In this document: positions 1 to 6,769 of the stretch, piece by piece
How positions within the stretch are numbered: the first letter of the stretch is position 1
How the letters are laid out: each line of letters starts with the position of its first letter
From: Porticoccaceae bacterium
GTDB lineage: Bacteria; Pseudomonadota; Gammaproteobacteria; Pseudomonadales; Porticoccaceae
Length of the DNA stretch: 16,458 nt
Assembly (NCBI GenBank): GCA_019090225.1
Contig: JAHRWI010000186.1
Location: forward strand, 1 to 16,458
Direction: 5' to 3'
Notes under the pieces: model-generated
Databases searched by the model: none
Told to the model about the DNA's origin: nothing
Seen by the model: only the letters and a program-made list of their open reading frames with translations
Translations under genes and position numbers: made by a program

Positions 1-498
1 GCAACCGCTTACGCCGGGCACTGGGATCAAAGCGGCCGAGTCACGGGCAAGTTCACCATCGATGGCAAGACCTATGATATCGATTGCGTATCTAGCATGG
101 ATCACAGCTGGGGCGAGCGCAAGGAAGATCAGTTCAAGAACTTCTGCTGGCTCAATGCCAACTTTGACCACGATGTCAGCGTTCACTGTCTGTGGGCGAT
201 TAACCCCGACGATCTCAATGATTACTCTGCCATTGTCCATGGCTACGTTCGGGAAGGAAGTGAGGTTTACGGCCTCACTAAAGGTTCCGGCAAACTCCGC
301 CGCAACGGTAACTTGCACCAATATATGGAACTCGAAGTAGAAGACAAACGCGGCAAAACCCACAAACTAAACGGCACCGCGTTCACGTCAAATCCCTGGC
401 AACCCTGGCCATTCATTTATGCCACCCAGTCATTTTTGCGCTGGGAAATGGATGGTGTGATTGGCTGGGGCGAGGTTCAGGACGTCAGCAGCGGTTAA
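1..498 (+). CDS. AttH/CrtC-like (DUF7064/7065-type) protein, C-terminal part
   Basis: The reading frame is open from base 1 to the TAA at 496-498, giving 165 visible residues; the start lies outside the window. The visible part includes the motif DHSWGER (residues 33-39 of the fragment) followed by aromatic-rich beta-strand sequence, and ends in GWGEVQDV. An aromatic HSWG motif of this kind is what I recall from AttH/CrtC-like lipocalin-fold proteins and the DUF7064/7065 families, which often sit beside APH-type phosphotransferases as this one does. Those families are thought to act on hydrophobic, perhaps lipid or terpenoid, substrates, but the reaction here is unknown. The family call is inferred from motif and neighbour; that it is a real protein-coding frame is much surer, since codon use matches the neighbours and no internal stop occurs. 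Confidence 0.6.
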   Translation, partial: ATAYAGHWDQSGRVTGKFTIDGKTYDIDCVSSMDHSWGERKEDQFKNFCWLNANFDHDVSVHCLWAINPDDLNDYSAIVHGYVREGSEVYGLTKGSGKLRRNGNLHQYMELEVEDKRGKTHKLNGTAFTSNPWQPWPFIYATQSFLRWEMDGVIGWGEVQDVSSG

Positions 499-535
499 GT
501 TGTGGTCAGGTAAGTTATCACCTCATTAGTGTTAA

Positions 536-582
536 CAGGCAGTATGGAGATGAATCGAAACAGCTTGGTCTCCATACTCCTG
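536..582. promoter_or_regulatory. Strong stem-loop between the AttH-like gene and the phosphotransferase gene
   Basis: AGTATGGAGA (541-550) is perfectly complementary to 569-578. Beyond a single bulged C at 540 the stem continues with CAGG (536-539) against CCTG (579-582), so 14 base pairs form around an 18-base loop. No T-run follows, so a classical intrinsic terminator is unlikely. It lies 38 bases after the upstream stop and 62 before the next start. It could be an mRNA 3'-end stabiliser, an operator or a processing site. Confidence 0.5.
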
Positions 583-644
583 GAACTGCGCTTAAAGTTT
601 CAGATAAAACCCAGGCTAGCCATAATAAAAAGACAAAAACAACT

Positions 645-1859
645 ATGACCTACACCAAGACCCTCGAACTCCGCGCCCAGCCCTCAACCGAATGGATTGA
701 ATCTATCAGGGCCACCTATCCAGTAGAAAAAACCCTGGACGATGTGCTCACCCAAAAGCTGGTCAATCGCACTCAAAGCGGTGCTCACAAAACCGACTTT
801 AGCGAACTGGAAGCCCATCTGATTAGCTATGTAAAATTGGTCACCGGGCAGAATGATACCGTGCTCGAAAACCTGAAACGGCTAACCGGCGGCGCATCAA
901 AAGAGCAATTCACCTTTGATTTAACCTGGAACAGAACCGCCGGGGAAAACCCCACAGGGGAAAGAGAAACCCGCAAACTCATCCTACGCATGGATCCTGC
1001 CGAATCGGTGGTGGAAACCCATCGCCTTAGAGAAGCCCAGGTACTCCGTGCGATGTGGGGAGAAGTCCCGGTACCAGAGATTTTCTGGGTAGATCACACC
1101 CCCGAAAGCCTGGGCCATCCGTTCCTGATCGCGGCTTTTTTAGAAGGCACGGTGCAACCCGAAGGCGGAGACAAACCCACTGGCCTGGGCATGGTTTTCG
1201 AGCCGGATCTGCGTGAGGCCCTGAAAGATCAATTTATCCATCATCTCGCGGCCATCCACACCGTCGATTGGCCGAACAAAGATTTATCCGCTTTTGATGC
1301 GCCCACACCCGGCACCACCGAAGCTAACCAATGGTCCCTTGGTCTGTGGGAAAGAATTTGGCAGGAGGACACCCTGGAAGCCCACCCGATAATGGAACAA
1401 GCGGCGGTCTGGCTGAAAGAAAATATGCCGGTGGTTGATAAGCCAGTCATCGTCCACGGCGATTATCGCAGTGGTAATTTCATGTATGACGATAATGAGC
1501 AGATAAACGCTATTCTCGACTGGGAGCTGTGTCACCTGGGCGACTTTCATGAAGATCTGGCCTACAACCGCTGCAAAATGCTTGGCACGCCGGATGGCGA
1601 AGGTGGGGTGAGGTGCAGTGGTTTGGCTTACTTCGATGAATTTGTCGAAAAATATGAAGCGCTCACCGGCTACAAGGTAAATTACGATTTATTAACCTGG
1701 TACGACATATTCACCCATTACAAAGTCGGCTCAATTTCCTGCACCAGCGTGCGGGTGGCCCATGGCCGCAAGACCCACCTGGATGCCATGATGAATATGA
1801 TTGGTGGCCTGGGTTTTATTGGCACCTCAGAGTTGCAGAAATTGCTCGATAAACTGTAG
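645..1859 (+). CDS. APH-fold phosphotransferase family protein (ACAD10/11 N-terminal-like)
   Basis: This 404-residue protein has the aminoglycoside phosphotransferase / choline kinase fold. The catalytic loop is HGDYRSGNF at residues 271-279 (Brenner motif HGDxxxxN, with D273 as presumed base and N278), and the metal-binding segment is ILDWE at 290-294 (D292). The N-lobe has a KLILRMDP strand (111-118) and a conserved Glu in the following helix (HRLREAQ, E130). Length and spacing resemble the group related to the kinase domain of ACAD10/11 rather than true antibiotic-resistance enzymes, so the substrate is probably a small hydroxylated metabolite, perhaps a hydroxyacyl compound; this is inference. 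The N-terminal 85 residues are an extension before the kinase lobe. No convincing Shine-Dalgarno precedes the ATG (the upstream stretch is A-rich), and no in-frame alternative start looks better. It may be co-expressed with the upstream AttH-like gene. Confidence 0.85.
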   Translation: MTYTKTLELRAQPSTEWIESIRATYPVEKTLDDVLTQKLVNRTQSGAHKTDFSELEAHLISYVKLVTGQNDTVLENLKRLTGGASKEQFTFDLTWNRTAGENPTGERETRKLILRMDPAESVVETHRLREAQVLRAMWGEVPVPEIFWVDHTPESLGHPFLIAAFLEGTVQPEGGDKPTGLGMVFEPDLREALKDQFIHHLAAIHTVDWPNKDLSAFDAPTPGTTEANQWSLGLWERIWQEDTLEAHPIMEQAAVWLKENMPVVDKPVIVHGDYRSGNFMYDDNEQINAILDWELCHLGDFHEDLAYNRCKMLGTPDGEGGVRCSGLAYFDEFVEKYEALTGYKVNYDLLTWYDIFTHYKVGSISCTSVRVAHGRKTHLDAMMNMIGGLGFIGTSELQKLLDKL

Positions 1860-1915
1860 CCATTGGACTGAGTACGGTGAGCACATCAAATTAGACACCA
1901 ACAGTACCGCCTATA

Positions 1916-1953
1916 AACAGAACACCCTATAAGTAACAGAACACCCTGATAAG
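1916..1953. repeat. Short tandem duplication downstream of the phosphotransferase gene
   Basis: AACAGAACACCCT occurs at 1916-1928 and again at 1935-1947, each followed by (G)ATAAG, giving a 19-base period. It lies in the convergent gap between the phosphotransferase and the Sel1 protein, where I see no clear intrinsic terminator. Confidence 0.55.
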
Positions 1954-1979
1954 CCGGGTCGTCAATTATAGGTTGATGC

Positions 1980-2600
1980 TTAATAACGAAAGTAATGGCC
2001 GTTACGCTGATAATACCAACCACCCTGTCGCCAGTACGAATGGTAATTATAGGAACGATGCCAATAACCATAAAACGTGGAACGCCAACGATTCGCCCAA
2101 TTGTAATAGGCATCATCGGATCTCCTTGCTTCTCTCGCTTCAACGAGCAATTTCTTAGCTTCTTCGTCACCGCGTCCTGCGGCGATGTTTAGCCATTTTT
2201 CAGCTTCCTGAGGGTCGGAACCCATCTCTTCGAGACCTGTTAGGTAGAACCGACCTATAGCCTTTTGGGCATCGAGATCACCTCGCTCGGCTGCATCACG
2301 CATCCATTGCAAGGCACGGTAACTGTCCTGCCTAACCCCGTCTCCTCGAAAAAACCGAAGTCCCAAATCGTAAGCGGCACCGGCATCAGTTTTGGCAATT
2401 TCCTCAAGTGCCGCAATGCGCCCATCAGGATCCTCATCGGGCACTGCGGTCGATGTATCATAAGTAGCCGAGTTAGAGGGCCGATCCGAACAGCCACTTG
2501 AATCACAGACTCGCACCAGTTCACCTACCAGTTCAGTCTGAACACAGGCAGGTAGTATCGAGCAGGTAAGTAATAATAGTAGAAAGGGTCTAATGTCCAT
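1980..2600 (-). CDS. Sel1-repeat lipoprotein with aromatic C-terminal tail
   Basis: The 206-residue product begins with a hydrophobic signal segment ending in a lipobox-like LPAC, so Cys19 is the likely lipidated residue and the protein should be envelope-anchored. Residues about 74-152 carry two Sel1-type (SLR, TPR-like) helix pairs, visible as AAYDLGLRFFRGDGV..DSYRALQWMRDAAERGD and AQKAIGRFYLTG..DPQEAEKWLNIAAGRGD. Such repeats are protein-interaction scaffolds. The last 45 residues are unusually rich in Tyr, Trp, His and Arg, with no recognisable domain. The ATG is preceded by AAGGAA about 9 bases upstream, a good ribosome binding site. It is divergent from the CsgG-family gene across a 167-bp gap, suggesting that both may belong to envelope physiology; no partner is proven. 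Confidence 0.8.
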   Translation of the reverse strand: MDIRPFLLLLLTCSILPACVQTELVGELVRVCDSSGCSDRPSNSATYDTSTAVPDEDPDGRIAALEEIAKTDAGAAYDLGLRFFRGDGVRQDSYRALQWMRDAAERGDLDAQKAIGRFYLTGLEEMGSDPQEAEKWLNIAAGRGDEEAKKLLVEAREARRSDDAYYNWANRWRSTFYGYWHRSYNYHSYWRQGGWYYQRNGHYFRY

Positions 2601-2690
2601 TTCAGCAATTCCTTTTTTTACTTGCTTTAAAACAGGGTACTTTTAATCTTACCTAAACATTGTAGCGAAATCAGCGAGGGGCACATAGAA

Positions 2691-2720
2691 TGGCAGTATC
2701 CTATTTTTTTAGGCTATACT
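2691..2720 (+). promoter_or_regulatory. Possible sigma70-type promoter for the CsgG-family gene
   Basis: TATACT at 2715-2720 is a good -10 hexamer, with a weak -35-like TGGCAG at 2691-2696 (18-base spacing). It lies 47 bases upstream of the start codon in the divergent gap. The -10 is convincing; the -35 is not. Confidence 0.35.
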
Positions 2721-2767
2721 TTAGTTAGATATCGAGCTGGTTTAATAATAGACAACGGAGTGAATTT

Positions 2768-3580
2768 ATGGCCAATGTATTCAAAATATTAGGGATTTCT
2801 TTTTGCGTTTTAATGCTTTCTGGCTGGAGTTTCCCTGGCTCAAAAAAAAGTAGTGCGGTGTCCGGTTCTGCTGGAGGCGGAACCAGCGTTGGTGCGGAAT
2901 CATCTCTGGAGCGTTGTTCTGAGACCCTGGGCACGCTGGCTGTTGATGATGGCAGAGCTGCTGACTGGTATGGCCGCTTTGGCAGCACTACCAAGGTCAC
3001 CTCCATCGAACCGATGATCCGCCTGGCGGTACAACAATCCAATTGTTTTGTTATTACCTCCATTGGCAACATGCGGTCTGACAGTCGCTTGTCGCGGATC
3101 ACTGATATTCAGCGCGGTTCGGGAGAATACCGGGCTGGCTCTAAGCAACAAAAAGGCCAGCGCGTGGCGGCTGACTATTACCTTGAACCATCAATCATCA
3201 TTGATGAATCCTCGTTGGGAAAAGTTGGCGGCGCGTTGGGTGGCCGACTACTGGGTAACATACCCGGCGCTCAATTTATTGCCGGGAACCTTGAATCAAA
3301 GTCCTCAGTAGTCACCCTGACGCTATTTGATATTCGCTCTGCAATACAGATAGCGGCATCAGAGGGCAGCTCCACTTCCACCAACTACGGCGCCGCAGCA
3401 GCGGCTTTTGGAGGCAGCAAAGCCGGGAGCCTCGGCGGTATGTCAAAAACACCTGAAGGTAAAGCAACCATCGCTGCGTTTATCGATGCCTATAACGGCA
3501 TGGTGCGAGCCTTACGCAACTATGAAGCACAGAATGTGAAAGGCGGCCTTGGCCGCGGCGGCGCATTGAAGGTTAACTAA
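2768..3580 (+). CDS. CsgG-family envelope protein with altered lipobox
   Basis: The 270-residue protein resembles CsgG/HfaB-type proteins: after a low-complexity Ser/Gly linker (about 24-46) come CSETLGTLAVDDG (50-62), PMIRLAVQQSNCFVIT (82-97), ADYYLEPSIIID (135-146) and SSVVTLTLFDIRSA (179-192), then NYGAAAAAFGG and a C-terminal helix with FIDAYNGMVRALRNYE. CsgG proper is an outer-membrane lipoprotein pore that secretes curli subunits; relatives have less clear envelope roles. No curli genes (csgA, csgB, csgE, csgF) are nearby. The hydrophobic N-terminus ends LMLSGWS, exactly where LSGC would be expected, so Trp20 replaces the lipid-attachment Cys. CGGAG lies 8 bases before the ATG and supports this start. 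Family membership is from sequence pattern and I am fairly confident; the transport role is not established. Confidence 0.7.
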   Translation: MANVFKILGISFCVLMLSGWSFPGSKKSSAVSGSAGGGTSVGAESSLERCSETLGTLAVDDGRAADWYGRFGSTTKVTSIEPMIRLAVQQSNCFVITSIGNMRSDSRLSRITDIQRGSGEYRAGSKQQKGQRVAADYYLEPSIIIDESSLGKVGGALGGRLLGNIPGAQFIAGNLESKSSVVTLTLFDIRSAIQIAASEGSSTSTNYGAAAAAFGGSKAGSLGGMSKTPEGKATIAAFIDAYNGMVRALRNYEAQNVKGGLGRGGALKVN

Positions 3581-3652
3581 TTTAACAATTCTCCAGAGTT
3601 TTATTTTTGCGTTTCTGATCGCTTTATAGCTGGCACATGAGTAAACAACGCA

Positions 3653-3670
3653 TTTACCAATGCAGGTAAA
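3653..3670 (+). promoter_or_regulatory. Small inverted repeat covering the ribosome binding site
   Basis: TTTACC (3653-3658) and GGTAAA (3665-3670) can pair around a 6-base loop, burying the AGG that is the only Shine-Dalgarno candidate for the SDR starting at 3676. The stem is short and A/T-rich, so sequestration would be weak. Confidence 0.25.
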
Positions 3671-3675
3671 AGCAA

Positions 3676-4485
3676 ATGAAAAATAAGAATTGTCTGATAA
3701 CAGGTGCTAACTCCGGCATCGGCCTTGAAACTGCGCGGGGACTGGCAAAACACGGTGCCAGGGTCATCATGGTTTGTCGCGATGAAGACAAAGGCGAAGC
3801 TGCGCGCCAGGACATAATAGCTTCTACGGGTAATGATCAGGTTGACCTGCTAATCGCAGACCTTTCATCCTTGTCTGAGGTCCGTCAATTGGCTGAACAG
3901 GTCAAAAATCAATATGACCAACTGCATGTGCTTACCCACAACGCAGGACTGATGTCCAAACAGCGGTCGGTTTCGACAGACGGTTACGAATTACAATTTG
4001 CCGTTCACTACCTGGCGACATTTTTACTCACCGACCTGTTACTGGATTTGCTCAAAGCCAGTGCCCCGGCACGCATCATCAATGTCGCATCGATGATGCA
4101 CAGGCTGGGTAAAATCAACTTTGATGACCTTCAGTGTGAACAGAAATTTGGCACCTACAGCGCCTATGGTCAATCCAAGCTGGCCATGATCCATTACACC
4201 TACGATCTCGCAGAAAAACTTGAGGGCAGCGGAGTTACCGTCAATGCGCTACATCCCGGGGCGGTCGCGACCAATATTGGTTTTCCCGGCTGGATGAATA
4301 TATTTCTCGCCACACCAGAGAAAGGCGTGTGCACCACCCTGTATCTCGCGACATCTCCTGAGGTGGAGGGTCTAAACGGCAAGTACTTCAATAATTGTAA
4401 GCAGGCAAAAACGTCTAAAGGCTCCTACAACAGGGCTGATGGCAGGCGTTTGTGGGAAATCACCGAACAATTGTGTGCGTCTTAA
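3676..4485 (+). CDS. Short-chain dehydrogenase, retinol-dehydrogenase-like
   Basis: A 269-residue SDR of the type related to vertebrate RDH11-14 and plant Tic32. The Rossmann motif TGANSGIG is at residues 9-16, followed by VCRDEDKGE at the end of beta-2, where Arg35 suggests NADP(H) preference. The beta-4 motif is HNAG (88-91) instead of NNAG. Catalytic Ser139 (INVAS), Tyr164 and Lys168 (YGQSK) are present, and the PG motif is HPGAVAT (193-199). At the position of the tetrad Asn (VNHLGHFLLT in RDHs) this protein has VHYLATFLLT, so His111 replaces Asn. Substrate unknown; RDH-like enzymes reduce or oxidise long-chain aldehydes and retinoids. The gene has its own upstream gap and appears monocistronic; the ribosome binding site is weak (AGG 9 bases upstream). 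Confidence 0.88.
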   Translation: MKNKNCLITGANSGIGLETARGLAKHGARVIMVCRDEDKGEAARQDIIASTGNDQVDLLIADLSSLSEVRQLAEQVKNQYDQLHVLTHNAGLMSKQRSVSTDGYELQFAVHYLATFLLTDLLLDLLKASAPARIINVASMMHRLGKINFDDLQCEQKFGTYSAYGQSKLAMIHYTYDLAEKLEGSGVTVNALHPGAVATNIGFPGWMNIFLATPEKGVCTTLYLATSPEVEGLNGKYFNNCKQAKTSKGSYNRADGRRLWEITEQLCAS

Positions 4486-4512
4486 GCCCAATTTATCGAC
4501 GCCAGCTCATTA

Positions 4513-4548
4513 TCCTTAGTGATCGTGACCAAAAATTTGGTAATAAGG
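4513..4548. terminator. Weak stem-loop downstream of the first SDR gene
   Basis: A perfect inverted repeat ACCAAA (4528-4533) / TTTGGT (4536-4541) is nested inside CCTTA (4513-4517) / TAAGG (4544-4548). No T-run follows, so terminator function is doubtful. The rest of 4486-4674 is A/T-rich and holds no gene I can support. Confidence 0.25.
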
Positions 4549-4674
4549 GACTTTCATCTGGTTATTTCTCTTCAATATTCGAAATAAGCATATTTAAAAG
4601 CGTTATTTTACTTGTCTGCTATAGAACGTTTTAATCCTTGGCCTTGGAGCTAAATACGTTTTATCAGACCAACT

Positions 4675-5376
4675 ATGAGCCTAGCAGCTGAACAATATCC
4701 GCCTACCTATAAAAGCCCGTCATCTGACAAAGGTGGTCAGACTTTTGCCCCTGGGCCACTGTTTGATCTGAGTGAAGCCAACCGAACACTGGCCAACGCA
4801 TCACCCCAGGATATCCTGACTAAAGCGCTTGCCGCCGCAAACAAGCCCATCATCAGTACCAGCTTTTCTGCCTATTCGGCGGTCTTACTGCACATGGTTC
4901 AAACTATTCGCCCTGGCACTCCCGTCATCTGGTGTGATACTGGGTTTAATACCGCCGCTACCTATCGTTTTGTCGATCAGTTGGTCAAGCGTTTAGATAT
5001 CAATCTAAAAGTCTATCACCCGGACGTATCTGCCACTCACCTGAGAGTCAGATACGATGGTATTCCTGAGGCGGGAACGCCAGAGCACGATCTCTTTTCC
5101 AAAACCGTCAAGTTAGAGCCCTTTGCCCGAGCTTTCCGAGAATTGCAGCCCGATTTATGGATCAATGGCATTCGTAGTGAAGAAACAGAATTTAGAAAAT
5201 CACAGGATATTTTCACCTGGGATGAGGCTCGTTCGACCACAAAAGTTGCGCCCTGCTTTCATTCTAAAAGCATCGATTTAGTTAACTACCTTATCGAGCA
5301 CGACCTCCCCTCAGAAGTGGAATACCATGATCCCACCAAACCTGAGGATCATCTTGAGTGCGGGCTGCATTACTAA
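4675..5376 (+). CDS. cysH: Phosphoadenylyl-sulfate (PAPS) reductase-type protein, compact form
   Basis: The 233-residue protein belongs to the CysH family of the adenine nucleotide alpha-hydrolase fold. The PP-loop-like motif STSFSAYSAVLLHM is at 61-74, followed by PVIWCDTGFNTAATYRFVDQL (83-103) and NLKVYHPDVSATHLRVRYG-like sequence, all aligning well with E. coli CysH. GIRSEETEFRK (165-175) matches the GLRREQSGSR region. The catalytic cysteine is in the C-terminal ECGLHY (Cys229). The paired cysteines that bind [4Fe-4S] in APS reductases are absent, so a thioredoxin-dependent PAPS reductase is the best call, making sulfite for cysteine synthesis. Compared with E. coli CysH as I recall it, the stretch with the GDxH motif between the last helix and ECGLH is missing. 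No other sulfur-assimilation gene is adjacent. No good Shine-Dalgarno precedes the ATG. Confidence 0.82.
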   Translation: MSLAAEQYPPTYKSPSSDKGGQTFAPGPLFDLSEANRTLANASPQDILTKALAAANKPIISTSFSAYSAVLLHMVQTIRPGTPVIWCDTGFNTAATYRFVDQLVKRLDINLKVYHPDVSATHLRVRYDGIPEAGTPEHDLFSKTVKLEPFARAFRELQPDLWINGIRSEETEFRKSQDIFTWDEARSTTKVAPCFHSKSIDLVNYLIEHDLPSEVEYHDPTKPEDHLECGLHY

Positions 5377-5412
5377 GCTCTTATTAGCAAGCCCTTATTA
5401 CCGCGGACAGTG

Positions 5413-5450
5413 CTAAGTCCGTATAGCTAGAGCGGAGCTAGACAGCTTAG
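5413..5450 (+). terminator. Candidate stem-loop terminator after cysH
   Basis: CTAAG (5413-5417) pairs with CTTAG (5446-5450), and inside it TAGCT (5424-5428) pairs with AGCTA (5436-5440), separated by a 6x5 internal loop. A short TTT follows. It lies 37 bases after the cysH stop. The weak T-tract keeps confidence low. Confidence 0.3.
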
Positions 5451-5544
5451 TTTGCCAGCGCAACACCCTCCTCTATTATCAATGACATTCTACTAATCGC
5501 CTGGATAACTGATCGCTTATATATCCGCATTTTTGATATCACAT

Positions 5545-5581
5545 TCTGTTCTGCCCCCACAATCATTGCCGCTAGAACAGA
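5545..5581. repeat. 8-bp perfect inverted repeat
   Basis: TCTGTTCT (5545-5552) and AGAACAGA (5574-5581) are perfectly complementary with a 21-base spacer. It could be a regulator site or a stem-loop; nothing further supports either. Confidence 0.35.
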
Positions 5582-5722
5582 TTATGAAGTCGGAAGCACT
5601 TTCGACCCACTGGCTTATCTTGTTATCCTGAGCCCTGGGGATAATACTCGCTAACCAGCAATTCCGAGTCATCCTTAAATAATCACATCATTCAATGGTC
5701 TTATCGCTAACTCTGCCACTAA

Positions 5723-5755
5723 ACCTGTCACTGGCCCTGCCGCAGGACCTGTCAC
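5723..5755. promoter_or_regulatory. Direct-repeat / palindrome cluster upstream of the second SDR gene
   Basis: ACCTGTCAC occurs at 5723-5731 and 5747-5755, a 24-base period. Between the copies lies the palindrome CCTGC-C-GCAGG (5736-5746). The block is 68 bases before the start codon, a position suitable for a transcription-factor operator. No known consensus was recognised. Confidence 0.35.
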
Positions 5756-5822
5756 AGAACTAAAGCGGCAGTCTTAGCCGACAAGATTACTCAGTGTATT
5801 CACTCATCAGGAGAAATAATTA

Positions 5823-6587
5823 ATGTCCGAATCCCTGGAAGCTAAAGTTGCACTCATCACCGGAGCCGCATCCGGCATCGGTGCTGCAACCGCAGAGATA
5901 TTTGCCGAGAAAGGTGCCAATGTCGTGGTATCAGATATCGACGAAGCCGGTGGTCAGGCTATAGTTGAGCGCATCCGCAGCGCTGGAGGCAGTGCCATGT
6001 TCCGCCGCTGCGACGTCGCCGATCCCGAACAGGTACAACAACTAATCAATGCCGCTGTGGGTACTTACGGCCACATCGACGCAGCTTTCAATAATGCCGG
6101 TGTTGAAGGCGAAGCTGCTACCACGCCTAATTGTTCTATCGAGAATTTCGACCTCAATATCGATGTGAATCTGAGAGGGGTATTTCTGTGTATGAAATAC
6201 CAGATTGCGCAATTTTTAAAACAGGGCACCCCTGGGGCAATTGTTAATACGGCTTCCGTCGCCGGTCTGGTCGGCGCCAAAGGCGTACCAGCCTATGTCG
6301 CGGCTAAGCACGGCGTGGTCGGACTCACCAAAACTGCCGCTATCGAATTCGCCAAAAAGAAAATCCGTGTCAACGCCGTATGCCCCGGCGGTATCCGCAC
6401 CCAAATGCTGGAGCGCTTAATCGACGAAAAGCCCTGGGTAGAAAAGCAAATGCTAAAACTCCAACCCATCGGTCGTCTCGGTGATCCGCGGGAAGTCGGT
6501 CGTGTGGTGGTATTTCTGTGCTCCGATGATGCGTCCTTTGTCACTGGCCACGCCATGCCGGTTGATGGTGGCTGTGTAGCGATCTAG
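5823..6587 (+). CDS. Classical short-chain dehydrogenase/reductase (SDR family oxidoreductase)
   Basis: A 254-residue classical SDR, the usual family length. TGAASGIG is at 13-20; Asp38 at the end of beta-2 (VSDID) indicates NAD(H) preference. NNAG is at 90-93, the tetrad Asn is Asn116 (VNLRG), catalytic Ser145, Tyr158 and Lys162 (YVAAK), and the PGG motif is at 188-190. The C-terminus VTGHAMPVDGG is typical of the FabG/glucose-1-dehydrogenase-like subfamily that oxidises cyclic or secondary alcohols; the substrate cannot be read from sequence. AGGAG 9 bases before the ATG is a strong ribosome binding site. It is preceded by the long repeat-bearing gap and followed by a CRP/FNR-like palindrome 18 bases after its stop. 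Confidence 0.93.
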   Translation: MSESLEAKVALITGAASGIGAATAEIFAEKGANVVVSDIDEAGGQAIVERIRSAGGSAMFRRCDVADPEQVQQLINAAVGTYGHIDAAFNNAGVEGEAATTPNCSIENFDLNIDVNLRGVFLCMKYQIAQFLKQGTPGAIVNTASVAGLVGAKGVPAYVAAKHGVVGLTKTAAIEFAKKKIRVNAVCPGGIRTQMLERLIDEKPWVEKQMLKLQPIGRLGDPREVGRVVVFLCSDDASFVTGHAMPVDGGCVAI

Positions 6588-6604
6588 GTAAAGTTTAGGC
6601 CTAA

Positions 6605-6620
6605 CGTGATGTAAATCACG
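6605..6620. promoter_or_regulatory. CRP- or FNR-like palindrome upstream of the MAPEG gene
   Basis: CGTGAT-GTAA-ATCACG is a perfect 16-base palindrome with a 4-base centre. GTGA-N6-TCAC matches the core of the CRP/Vfr consensus (TGTGA-N6-TCACA), and GTGAT-N4-ATCAC is close to the FNR/Anr consensus (TTGAT-N4-ATCAA). It is 150 bases upstream of the MAPEG start and 18 after the SDR stop. As RNA it would also form a 6-bp hairpin, but no T-run follows, so a protein-binding site is favoured. Confidence 0.45.
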
Positions 6621-6769
6621 CTGGGCTATGGCAAGCCAAAATCAGACAAAAGCCAAACTGGACACTCTAGCTAGCTTTGCTTCAAAAAGAATATTATTAG
6701 CCAGATACAAACTATCGAGACGGCCCTTGGTAAAGGACAGCGCCACCCTCAACCCTCAGGAGAATAAAA

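Larger units (their letters stand above)
5377..5822. other. 446-bp intergenic region with several small inverted and direct repeats, no gene
   Basis: Stop codons interrupt all frames and I see no tRNA or recognisable small RNA. The region holds a nested stem-loop just after cysH, an 8-bp inverted repeat near its middle and a repeat cluster 70-100 bases before the next start codon, each listed separately. Its length is out of line with the other gaps here, most of which are under 200 bp. Confidence 0.5.

Noticed and set aside
62..340. 92-codon frame at the left edge
   Set aside because: It is out of frame with the AttH-like partial gene, whose frame has conserved motifs and continues to the window edge.
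645..1859. Aminoglycoside resistance kinase
   Set aside because: The APH motifs are present, but the sequence looks like the ACAD10/11-related phosphotransferase group common in environmental bacteria, with an AttH-like neighbour; nothing points to drug resistance.
2768..3580. Curli secretion locus
   Set aside because: Only a CsgG-family protein is present; no csgA, csgB, csgE or csgF-like genes are found and the lipobox is altered.
4675..5376. APS reductase with iron-sulfur cluster
   Set aside because: The paired cysteines needed for the [4Fe-4S] cluster are absent; only the C-terminal ECGLH cysteine is in a conserved catalytic context.
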